This document shows positions 54,248-63,360 of a stretch of 64,000 bases of DNA, piece after piece. This DNA comes from Isochrysis galbana (lineage: Eukaryota > Haptophyta > Isochrysidales > Isochrysidaceae): NCBI GenBank assembly GCA_018136815.1, contig CM030933.1:4060106-4124105 (forward strand), in the 5' to 3' direction. A program made the position numbers and the translations under genes. Every line of letters starts with the position of its first letter. Within the stretch, counting starts at the first letter, position 1. The notes beneath the pieces are model-generated. The model did not search any database, had not been told where the DNA came from, and was given only the letters and a program-made list of their open reading frames with translations.

Positions 54248-54675
54248 CCCTATGGCCGTAGTTCTTCTTCACCGCCCCCTGGCCGCGCCCGCCGCCTCAC
54301 CACCACCCCGCGCAACGACCCAAACGAACGCTTCCCCCCCCTCCACCCTCTCTCCCCCGCCGCCGCCGACGACGTTACAGAAACTCATCTAGGGATTAAA
54401 CTCATGTAGACTCTAGAGTAGCTCTCCTCCCAGGCTGTTATAAACAAAAAAACTAAAACTAAAATGGGCCAGACTCTTGCCTTTGAGACTTGATAGTGGC
54501 GTCGCGGACCGACTAAGCCTGAGCGACTAGGGTAGTTTCAAGAGCGCTGAACCAAGAGGAATAAACCTTTTGTAGTATTCTCACCGCACATGCACCCTAC
54601 ATGTTAAACTCAGTAGAATCGTCTCTAAACACAGCAAATAAAACAGTCTGTTTTTGTTTTTGGCCATGGAAGAAA
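54248..54675. other. 5' flank of CFAP47 and LINE-end trace
   Basis: No gene. 54558-54590 (ATAAACCTTTTGTAGTATTC then TCACCGCACATGC) resembles the inverted LINE 3' terminus. Confidence 0.4.
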
Positions 54676-54729
54676 AATAAAAAATAATTACAACTGGGAA
54701 TATCGGCGGCTGCACTGAGCCGCTGGCCG

Positions 54730-55410
54730 ATGCCGCACGCCGACGCAGGTGAAGACGCAGGTGAAGATGTCCCAGCAGGCCCTGCAGAGACCCCGGCAGA
54801 GCCCGGGGGCGGGCGGGCGGGTCATCTGAGCGCCCCGGCTTGCATTAATGGTCATGTCTCGGGCCTAGGCTCCTTCAGACGGCGAAGGGGTAGCGTTGCG
54901 CACTCCCGGGGTTGCTGGAGTGCTGCAGCGGCAAACTGCGAGGATGCTGCTGAGGCCGTAGAGGTCGCCAGTCGAGCGCCCGAAGTCAGTGGTGTCGCAG
55001 ATTTGGCAACCAGTGGTGAGTCAGGCGCTCTCCGGCTGGGCTCCTTCAGAAGGCGAAGGCTTAGCGTCACGCATTCCCAGTGTTGCGGGAGTGGTGCAGC
55101 TTGCGAGAGTGCTGCAGCGACGAACGGCCCGGATGCTGCCGGGGCAGCAGAGGTGGCCCTTTGCACGCCCGACTTCAGCAGTGGCGCAGAAACGCCGTCG
55201 ATGAACGGGGAGGGCGGAATGCGCATAGCGGACGCCGATCGAGACGCCTGCACGAGCGGTGGCATGGATGCATGTGCTGCTGCAGGTGTGCCAACGCCTG
55301 CGTCGAGCTGCAGTGGCAGCGGGACGAGTGCACGTGCTCCGATAATCTCAAACCTTATGAGCAGCGAGCGTCGGCGCAAAAGGAAGGCCATAGATGCTTC
55401 GGTAACTTAG
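54730..55410 (+). CDS. Repeat-borne protein of unknown function (left arm)
   Basis: 226 residues from ATG 54730. Two related units start LGSFRRRRGSVAHSR and LGSFRRRRLSVTHSQ. Each is followed by Ala-rich sequence with conserved 'DAA[EG]A.EVA' and 'F/VSG' turns; a basic cluster SERRRKRKA near the end could be a nuclear signal. A TAG at 55409 ends it, where the right-arm copy has TGG and reads on (VTWLAARSALVSCQ). I know no family for it. Ala/Gly/Ser-rich composition leaves open that it is not translated. Confidence 0.4.
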   Translation: MPHADAGEDAGEDVPAGPAETPAEPGGGRAGHLSAPACINGHVSGLGSFRRRRGSVAHSRGCWSAAAANCEDAAEAVEVASRAPEVSGVADLATSGESGALRLGSFRRRRLSVTHSQCCGSGAACESAAATNGPDAAGAAEVALCTPDFSSGAETPSMNGEGGMRIADADRDACTSGGMDACAAAGVPTPASSCSGSGTSARAPIISNLMSSERRRKRKAIDASVT

Positions 55411-55536
55411 CTTGCAGCCCGGTCTGCTCTTGTCTCGTGCCAGCTTGTTGCTCTCCAAAGCCCGCCGCCGTCCGCAGACGTGTCTGCTGCACCTTCACAA
55501 GACTGCTTTGCAGAGTGCTCACCCTGCGAATCAGAG

Positions 55537-56043
55537 CAGGAAGTCATAGATGGGGTAAGAGTACTGTTATGAGCTCTCAGTAAGAGTAATAGCTCCAAAC
55601 TGCCAAATCGCTGATATTAGTTGTCGGTTGCTAGACTAATCTTAAAGGGGCTGATCTACTACTACTACTACTACTGTGACTCCTTTTACTATTAGAATCG
55701 TCGCCTCGCCCCCCTCCATCCTCCATCAACATCGATACTTCATACATACATACGTAGTAGCCTCCGTCGGTCGGCTTCTTGGTTGCTACGCTCTATCTAT
55801 CCTCAATCTCTAAGATGCGATAGGTTCATCCAACTAGTAGTACCAATCTACGCTAGAGGAGAGAGAGAGAGTTTGTGTGTGGAGTGTGAAGAGCGTAAAT
55901 CAACACACGCGTCGTGCGCGCGCACAGGGGAGTTTTGTTGTTGGTTGGGACAACTCTCATGAGAGCTGATATTAGTGCTGATATTAGTGATAGCTCCATA
56001 ACCTTGAGAGCTGATAAGCTGTTACCCCATCTATGCAGGAAGT
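55537..56043. mobile_element. 491-bp hAT-like MITE with 8-bp target duplication
   Basis: CAGGAAGT at 55537-55544 and 56036-56043 brackets 55545-56035. The insert has terminal inverted repeats CATAGATGGGGTAA / TTACCCCATCTATG, with matching inner GAGCTCTCA / TGAGAGCT segments. It contains TAC and CATA microsatellites and no coding frame. The 31.2 kb copy of the host element has the uninterrupted site CAGAGCAAGAAGTGGGCATG, i.e. the empty allele. The 8-bp duplication points to the hAT superfamily. Confidence 0.88.
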
Positions 56044-56268
56044 GGGCATGGGAGAAGGGGATGAAGTCTGGGCTGAGAGGTCAACCGTTCCCCCCGTTCT
56101 TCAAGACGTTTCTCGTCTCGCGGGAAGAAACGCGCAGAGACGGCGACCAGGGGGGGCGGGCCCCGCGCGACCTCCGCCGCACGCCGATCTCGTGCTGTCT
56201 CCGTGCCTTGCGCGGCCTCCGCCGCACGTTCCTTCGATGCTGACAAGTGGTGGAAGAACTAAAACGCC

Positions 56269-56542
56269 TTGAGGATGTACCTCTTGGACAAGATCAAGAA
56301 TCTCAAGAAGCACGGCTTGGGCAAGGCGGCGACGCACAAGGCCTCCGAAATCTGGGAGGAGGCCGCGAAGCGCATCGATGCGAACGTGGACAATCACGAG
56401 GTGTGGACGGCTCGCAACGTCGAAAGGCTGGCCGAAGCCCTCGAAGCTGCCGTCGAGGCGAAGTGCTACAAGACCCTGCAGGCGGCTCGAGCCGACGCGC
56501 GGAGGCGCAGTTGGCCGTTCCCGGGTGAAGAGGTTGGCGCCA
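56269..56542 (+). other. Coding-like segment in the centre of the foldback element
   Basis: The plus frame reads MRMYLLDKIKNLKKHGLGKA, EIWEEAAKRID, then EVWTARNVERLAEALEAAVEA and runs into the right arm. It is helical and charged, unlike the arms, and absent from the 31.2 kb copy. It could be a remnant of a captured host gene. No family recognised. Confidence 0.3.
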
Positions 56543-56576
56543 CTGGCACGAGACAAGAGCAGACCGGGCTGCAAGC

Positions 56577-57256
56577 CAAGTTACCGAAGCATCTATGGCC
56601 TTCCTTTTGCGCCGACGCTCGCTGCTCATAAGGTTTGAGATTATCGGAGCACGTGCACTCGTCCCGCTGCCACTGCAGCTCGACGCAGGCGTTGGCACAC
56701 CTGCAGCAGCACATGCATCCATGCCACCGCTCGTGCAGGCGTCTCGATCGGCGTCCGCTATGCGCATTCCGCCCTCCCCGTTCATCGACGGCGTTTCTGC
56801 GCCACTGCTGAAGTCGGGCGTGCAAAGGGCCACCTCTGCTGCCCCGGCAGCATCCGGGCCGTTCGTCGCTGCAGCACTCTCGCAAGCTGCACCACTCCCG
56901 CAACACTGGGAATGCGTGACGCTAAGCCTTCGCCTTCTGAAGGAGCCCAGCCGGAGAGCGCCTGACTCACCACTGGTTGCCAAATCTGCGACACCACTGA
57001 CTTCGGGCGCTCGACTGGCGACCTCTACGGCCTCAGCAGCATCCTCGCAGTTTGCCGCTGCAGCACTCCAGCAACCCCGGGAGTGCGCAACGCTACCCCT
57101 TCGCCGTCTGAAGGAGCCTAGGCCCGAGACATGACCATTAATGCAAGCCGGGGCGCTCAGATGACCCGCCCGCCCGCCCCCGGGCTCTGCCGGGGTCTCT
57201 GCAGGGCCTGCTAGGACATCTTCACCTGCGTCTTCACCTGCGTCGGCGTGCGGCAT
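56577..57256 (-). CDS. Repeat-borne protein of unknown function (right arm)
   Basis: Minus-strand duplicate of the left-arm protein, starting at 57256 (same first residues MPHADAGEDAGEDV with Leu for Pro soon after). It lacks the left-arm stop codon, so it reads through the arm end into the central region as far as 56303. Translation is unproven. Confidence 0.35.
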
Positions 57257-57506
57257 CGGCCAGCGGCTCAGTGCAGCCGCCGATATTCCCAGTTGTAATT
57301 ATTTTTTATTCTAGCAAGGACTTCGTTGCTTTCAGAAGTGAGAAGCGCGGACTTGTCCTCGCCAGATGAAGTGACCTTGGACGAGGTCTTCAACGCTCTG
57401 CTTTAACGCGGTCGGTGCTCTTGGGTATGGACATACACCCATCAGATTTGCAGAGTCTACTTTGTGCTGTGTGTGAGACGTGGATCGTGATTTCAACTAT
57501 ATATTG

Positions 57507-58831
57507 ACCCTGCCCCAAATCGAAAAAAAAAACACTTTAATATTCTCGCCTCACTCGTGGCACTGGAAGACGCTCTCGAAGCCACGCCCTTTCTCTTCCC
57601 ACTCCCCCACTCCCTGCCTTGCGGCAACTCCCCTCGTGCTCTACTTAGGGGCCCGGGTCGTGCGGGGGGTTCGAGCCAAGCGGGGTGCACCTGTCCCCAA
57701 CAGTAAGTTCTCTCCTTCCTCCTGTTCTGTTGAGTGACCTGTCTATACAGAAGGTGTTGCAGGGTGTCGTTATACGAATGCGCGCGGGCGATCACTCAGT
57801 GCGTCCGTAGTTATGACTAGCCGCCCATCTGAATTATCTGTCAGAGCGTGGTGACGCGTCGCATTATGCGAGTCTCCCGTCTAATCCGAGAGCTTTCGCT
57901 ACGAGGCCGAATTCCTTACTGAGTTGTAGCCTGCCTTTCTTGTCTTCGATAAACATGGGGGTGCTGAGTTCCGTCGTTTTTTTGATCTTTGGTTTTCTTC
58001 CCTGAGCGGCCTTATATGTTCGCATGGAGTTGCGGGGGTCCGATACGGTACTGCCTCGTACTAGGGTGGCAAACCTCGTTAGCGTGGATTCGAGGACTGG
58101 TATGTAGTGGAAATTGTATGCCTCGTAGTCTACTCTATAGAAGTCTTTTATAATGTATTTCCATGCAATTATATAGAGCGCTTTAAGGCTGTCGGGGGTG
58201 GTCGTACCGGGGTATGCGAAGAGTCTGTCTTTCGCTATCTGTGCACGCGACCTCTTAGGAGGAGGCGTGTGCTCTGCAAGAGCGTCTATGGTTTCGAATA
58301 TCGTTTTGGTCGCGGGGCACCATGCTAGATGACTCGATCTTTCTTGGTGGTCGTGGCATAGTCGGCATTTGTTTGTCAGGCTATCTGGGAACCTGTTTCT
58401 AGTGCCGATCCTTCGGTGGGTAATATGTTTGAAGTGTAGATGTTTATCCGTGTGCTTTAGCAGCGGCGTTGTGTAGAGTCGAGCTATATGTCTCCATTCG
58501 TCTTTCGTGATGCTCAGTCTATTCTCCCATGCGGTCTTCGCCGCTTGCGGGGCGTTTTTTCGGTTCGTTTTAATCATTTCTTTGGCGATGTCGGAGACGG
58601 TGATCGCGTCAAGAGCGACCCTTCCTTTGCGTATGGCATATTCGTCCGCCAGCGGGTATTCCATGAATCTCGGGCCTTTATACCCGCCTTCCCATTTTGC
58701 TGGTGGGTGGTAGTATTGGGTTTCCTCGGCCTCCGCTACTTCCCCGGTGCCGGCTACCTCTCCTAGGTAGTCGGTGTCGGTGTGTATCCAGATGTTGTTA
58801 AATTTACTGATAAAACCCTGCCCCAAATCGA
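57507..58831 (-). mobile_element. 5'-truncated LINE with 17-bp target duplication and T tail
   Basis: ACCCTGCCCCAAATCGA lies at 57507-57523 and 58815-58831, bounding 57524-58814. On the minus strand the insert starts inside ORF2 (SKFNNIWIHTDTDYLGE). It ends the frame at 57864, then has a 3' UTR (GGGCCCCTAAGTAGAGCACG, GTGAGGCGAGAATATTAAAG) and nine T before the duplication. Truncation at the 5' end plus a target duplication is standard target-primed insertion. Confidence 0.93.
57864..58814 (-). pseudogene. LINE ORF2 C-terminal part
   Basis: About 316 residues, undamaged but 5'-truncated: NIWIHTDTDYLGEVAGTGEV, YHPPAKWEGGYKGPRFM, RLYTTPLLKHTDKHLHFKHI, then knuckle CRLCHDHQERSSHLAWC (C-x2-C-x8-H-x3-C) and end domain YIIAWKYIIKDFYRVDYEAY. 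It supplies the region that the 2.0-2.9 kb copy loses after GPKYM. It is not expected to make a working protein, because the reverse transcriptase lies upstream of the break. Confidence 0.85.
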
Positions 58832-59613
58832 GTGAATGGAGTCAGACAACGTGTGTGTTTCAACATGTGAAGTGTCAAGTTGAGTCAAGTAACCTCCATG
58901 TGACAACGAAAGGTGTTAGCAGGGATGGGGATAATTGAACGCTTTTGGTCTCCGAAGGAGAGGTGGGGAGCGGCGGCGCGCTCCATGGCGACCAACTCTA
59001 AAGTTAGTTGAACCAATTGTTCATGAAACGAAGAGACTGAAGACGCGTCAAATCTACCTAGCCCATCCCCTTGAGCAGGGCCGTTAGGAACCGACAACAA
59101 TACCAATACTAACGTGCAGCAACAACAACATAGTAGCAAATAACAAAACCGCCATCAACCATCCACCATCAACATAAACTAGCTCTCCGCCTTACGAGCT
59201 TCATGCAGTTCATGTCAGGCCACCAATCCACACTGCAATTAAAGAAGCCACGGAACATGCCACCGCAGCTTTAAATTTGAAAGTAGGGTAGTTCATGATC
59301 CGTGACAAATAAAGTTCCCTGTACGTTAACAGCCCGAATCTCGACGGATGGGTGTAACGACCATACATCGGTTAAGCGCCCATTAGAAGATGAGCGCCTC
59401 CACGCCGCAAGGGTGCGCGTGTGCCGGATATCCGGTAGTGAGGACACGCAGGCAAATGGAGCCTGATCCGTGAAACAAGTCCGCTTAAGTGCAAGTAGTT
59501 TTGACAAGAGCTTTCGGAAAGCCAAAGTAGTTGGTTTGGTATCGGGCACTCGTTTTTCTGACGTCCACAGCAGAGCTCTTCAATGGCAGCTGAACCTTTC
59601 CATGGGAGCTGTA
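58832..59613. other. 3' flank of the desaturase gene
   Basis: AT-balanced intergenic sequence with CAACAACAACA runs near 59115. No gene recognised. Confidence 0.45.
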
Positions 59614-61312
59614 CTAGGCATGAGCATAACTTATCACGAAGAAAACTGGCAGCATGATGGCAGGGAAGATAGCAGACGGTGCGCCCGCCCAAAAGAGGAG
59701 GATCCACATGACTTGTTGTAGTCCGAAAACCAACTTCTTGGGGGTGTCGAGTTTACCAGTGGTGTTGGGCAAGGGTTGAAGACGCTCACGCAAGATCTCA
59801 GCGAGCTCCTTGTTGCTGCGAGGCACCGGCCGCAGCTGGACGGCGTACGATGCGAGCTTTTCCAGTTGTCCTGTGTAAATGAGCCCAGCTACCATCATAT
59901 AGTCGAGCGAATGGAAGATGAGAGCGTCCTGGCCATGGTAAGTGGACAAGGGAGAGGGGTTGGGAGCGCGCGCCAAACATGTGCACTGTCAAGTTAAAGG
60001 CGGAAAGATTAACCGAAAGGTTGCATACAACGTCTCCTCAGTCTCATCCCAGAGGATAGGTTGGGGGGGGGGGGGGGAGCAGTTGGACATGTGTAGTACA
60101 TCGTGATGCCGCTTCATCACAACACAAATGCCGTACACCTATCCGACTCAATGCAGGGCGCTCTCGAGACTGCTGGCCTCGCACCTGCTTCTCGTATTCG
60201 TCGAGGTTTTTAATGAAGTAGAGCGGCATTTCCGACCAATGAGCCACCGAGTTGAGATGGTGCACGATGTGGTAGCCATCATTGAAAGTGAGCATGTTGA
60301 ACGGCGCAGCAATCAAGTTGATGGTGAGCCCATAATTGGAGGTCGGATCCCTCGGGTTAATGAACTGGTGTTGGGCGAAGTTTCCCGTCATCAGCGCGCA
60401 CGGTCCAACGATGGAAGAGAATCCGAGAGAGATCCAAAAGACAGGCGGGTGCAGAGAGCAGAGTACATGGAACGTAGCAAAGTAGCCAATCATTGAAGCG
60501 ACCGAAAGTGCTGCCAGGCCATAGCGCTGCTTGCACACAGCATAATAGGGCAGGAAGAGGAAAGTGTGAATGACAAAGTTGGCAATGTAGTGTAGTAGTC
60601 CGAGCACCGTGTCGCGCCGATAGCCAGTGGTACCCGAGAGATCCCAGGGAAAGATGTTGTTGGAACCATGGTGCATCACACAGTGGTGAAGATGATACAT
60701 CCCAGCGGGCATCCCCCAGAAGTTGGCGAGCACGAGCTGCGGCAGCTGGTTTAGCGCGCTGGCGAAAGGGATCCGCGGCGATATGAGCGAGCGGTGAGCA
60801 GCGTAGTGCATTGCCAAGATGAAGCGCTGGCCGAGGATGGCCCACGTGATGACCACATGGGTTGCAAACACGCCGACTGAGAGTGCACCAATCCCCGCAT
60901 CACGTGGCAGGAGAGCAATCTGGAGCGAGCATGACAAGACGATCCAGAGGGCGCACTGCAAGAGCGTGAGCGCGATTGGCAGATCCCTCGGGTCTGCGAG
61001 CACGCGGTGCGCAATCGCGTGCTCCCACGAGCGAGGAAGGCGGAGAATGGCCTCGGCACGCCGGCCAAAGAGGTCGGAGAGCGCCAGCTGCACCGCCTTG
61101 CGGTGGTGAGGCTTGGCGTTTTGCAGGAGATGGCGCGTAGTGTGCTCGGGCTGCGGGTCCAGCAGTCCCATCCCCGCCTCGGCGCCGTACTCGCTCAGGT
61201 CGGGCGAGAGGAGGTGGCGCATGGTGGTGGACATCGTGGGGCGCTCGCTCTCTCTTCCCCCCTCGCCACCCGCCCCCCCTCCTTTCCCTTTCCTCTTTAC
61301 CCCCTCCATCAT
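59614..61312 (-). CDS. Membrane fatty acid desaturase
   Basis: Two exons, 61312-60185 and 59928-59614, joined by a GT-AG intron (CAG|GTGCGA, CCAG|GAC) in phase 0. The product is 480 residues from the first ATG, or 454 from ATG 61234 (MSTTMRHLLSPDLSEYG), which is the likelier start because the preceding residues are Gly/Glu-rich. The three His boxes of the membrane di-iron desaturases are present: HYAAHRSL, HLHHCVMHHGSNN and YHIVHHLNSVAHW. Hydrophobic spans lie between (ALWIVLSCSLQIALLPRD; VVITWAILGQRFIL; LCSLHPPVFWISLGF). Exon 2 adds LPNTTGKLD and a final hydrophobic helix FGLQQVMWILLFWAGAPSAI. No cytochrome b5 domain is fused, so an external electron donor is expected. Substrate and double-bond position cannot be read. 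Probably in ER or plastid membranes. Confidence 0.9.
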
Positions 61313-61583
61313 CTCTTCTTTCTCTGGTGGAGGGTGTCCTCGGATCCCCTCCCCCCAGCCCCCACACTCCCGCGTCTCACTCCTCTTCTTTCTTCCTTCT
61401 CTTCTCTCGCTTTTTTATATTTATCCTCAGCCCGTTCCCCTCAAAATTCTCCCCCCTTCAAAGTCCGGGGGGGGGGGGGGGGCGGGAGGGGGCGGGGGGG
61501 GGGGAGAGAGGGGCGGGCGGGGGGAGGGGGAGCGGCGGCGCGGCGAGCGCAACCAACCTCACGGCAACCAATGTGAAAACGGC
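61313..61583. other. 5' flank of the desaturase, CT- then G-rich
   Basis: CT-rich to about 61450, then a G tract (61468-61485 and 61496-61505) with GGGCGGG repeats. Presumed promoter and 5' UTR. Confidence 0.45.
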
Positions 61584-61828
61584 AAAAGGAGAAGAAGAGG
61601 GACTCGCTCGAAAGGAGAAGACGAGGAGAGACTCTCTTGAAACGAGAAGAAGAGGGACTCGCCCGAAAGGAGAAGACGAGGAGAGACTCTCTTGAAAGGA
61701 GAAGAAGAGGGACTCGCTCGAAAGGAGAAGACGAGGAGAGACTCTCTTGAAAGGAGAAGAAGAGGGACTCGCTCGAAAGGAGAAGACGAGGAGAGACTCT
61801 CTTGAAAGGAGAAGAAGAGGGACTCTCT
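61584..61828 (+). repeat. 55-bp minisatellite, about 4.5 copies
   Basis: The unit GAAAGGAGAAGAAGAGGGAC + TCGCTCGAAAGGAGAAGACG + AGGAGAGACTCTCTT repeats with single-base changes. Each unit itself holds two half-units (GAAAGGAGAAGAAG and GAAAGGAGAAGACG). Because 55 is not a multiple of three, no frame repeats in register, which argues against coding. Confidence 0.93.
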
Positions 61829-63079
61829 CCCAAAAGGAGAACTGCCGCGTCGCCGCCGCCGTCGGCTGGTTCGTTGGGCGGCGGCGGACGCGGCGGTGCG
61901 TTTCAGCGAAAGGTCCCCTCGCGGTCGCCGTCGTCCCCCCGAACGACGACTTCTTGGTCCACTTCCCTTCTCCTTACTGCCGATGGCACCAAAATTGGAG
62001 CTTCCGCACCCGTTCTTCTCCTCGGCTCGCCACAGGCTCACCCCCAAGCCTAGATGGGATGTCTGGAGTTTTGTATTAGAAGGGGCTCATAGTCCCCATG
62101 TGCCGTGGTGTACGTTTAATTAGGTGTCCTCCGATCTCGTCCCCTCTTTGCGTCGCTAAGACCATGCTACACCTAGCCCTCGTCTCGCTAGTCGCTACTC
62201 GGTATGGGTCTGCCCACGGCTGTCCCACGCGCTCTACTCGCTACTCGAACATGCTACCCCCGCGAGTCGATCCGAACGCTCGCATCGCGCTCGATCTCGA
62301 TCTCGATCTCGACCGTCCTCGACCTCCCCACATGCCCGAATTACCCTTTGAGCTTCTCTCGACCACTCACCCCTCAAATATGTTTGGGCCTCCCCGATCA
62401 ATCCCTTTGTTTGGATGGGCTCGTCTCTCGTCTCTCGGGGCCTTTGAGGCCCGTCTCGACCCCCCTCGCCGGCCCCGCGCCGTTCTCGCCACTCGCGCCG
62501 ACCTTTGGGACACCCTCTAACTTGTTTGAAGGGGGGGCAAAGTTGGCCGAGCAGACCTTTTTTACAAAGTTCCACACGTTCTCACGATGGCGGAATTATC
62601 AGCCGGCGACTCCCACTGCGCGGGTGCTCTTTGGGCTCGTCGTGACCCGGGTTCCCGGTCCCTACCGCCTCCCAATGCCGAGGCCGATTTCGATTTCACC
62701 CGCGCTGAGGATAAATGTGTCCTCGCATCTTTGTTGATGGTAACTAACCACTCTCAAGGGTATCTTCATCTTCAAAGTTCTCGCCGCTCGCCGCCACTCG
62801 CCGGTCGCCGGCCCAGCGCGCCCCCCCGTCCCCCGTCCCCCGTCCCCCTCTGCGATGGTCCTTGCTCCTCTCTGGATCTGGACCCTCGAGGGTTGGTGGC
62901 TCGCCCGCGACCTCGCCCGCCGGTCCCGCCGTCCTTGGGAATTCTCACCTTCACCTTCTCTGGCAGTCTCTGCCAGAAAAGCCTCAATCAAGCTTGTGGA
63001 ACATTTTGTGCTTCTTCTTCTCTTTACTTCCCTCGGCCTTGCTGGCGCCCCTACCTCTTCGTCCTCCTCGTCCTCGTCT
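61829..63079. other. GC-rich intergenic region
   Basis: Contains a hexanucleotide run of TCGATC units at 62289-62318 and many short Arg/Pro-rich frames. The frame at 62587 (MAELSAGDSHCAGALWARRD) shows no domain. No gene supported. Confidence 0.4.
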
Positions 63080-63360
63080 CCCGGTCACCGTCCAATGGCG
63101 TTCGGCCGAGGTGAGACTGCGAGCGTAATACCCAACGACTCGTTCACGGTTATCGTCTCCTAGCTGCGAGAGGATGCTGGCGATACCCAACTTGCTAGCC
63201 CCATCGGTCTTGACGATGAAGGGCCGATCATCCCTGGGTGGAGTCAAGACGGGCTCCGAAGTGATCGCTGTCTTGAGCTCTTGGATAGCTCGGCGACACT
63301 CCTCGGACTGGGACTCCTTTGCCACGTCGCAGCCCTTCCGCGTGAGAGCAGTGAGAGGCG
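63080..63360 (-). mobile_element. Ty3/gypsy RNase H fragment
   Basis: The minus frame reads LTALTRKGCDVAKESQSEEC, PVLTPPRDDRPFIVKTDGAS, LGIASILSQLGDDNRERVVG and YYARSLTSAERHWTVT. This corresponds block for block to LTDLTRTGVDVAVVS ... RLTAAERHWSTT of the 9-10 kb gypsy copy, but is clearly diverged. It is cut at both ends, and its 5' side is fused in frame to proline-rich repeats. Confidence 0.88.

Larger units (their letters stand above)
54676..57310. mobile_element. Long inverted-repeat (foldback-type) element with 768-bp arms
   Basis: Left arm 54676-55443 and right arm 56543-57310 are reverse complements of equal length, with only a few differences. Visible ones are GTCCCAGC against GTCCTAGC, and TAG against TGG at 55409. 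The termini are AATAAAAAATAATTACAAC and its complement. Each arm carries the same coding sequence as the 31.2 kb copy. No transposase is visible, and no clear target duplication: left flank ...GGAAGAA, right flank CTAGCAAG. The 1.1-kb centre contains a nested MITE and a short unique coding-like stretch. Confidence 0.85.
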
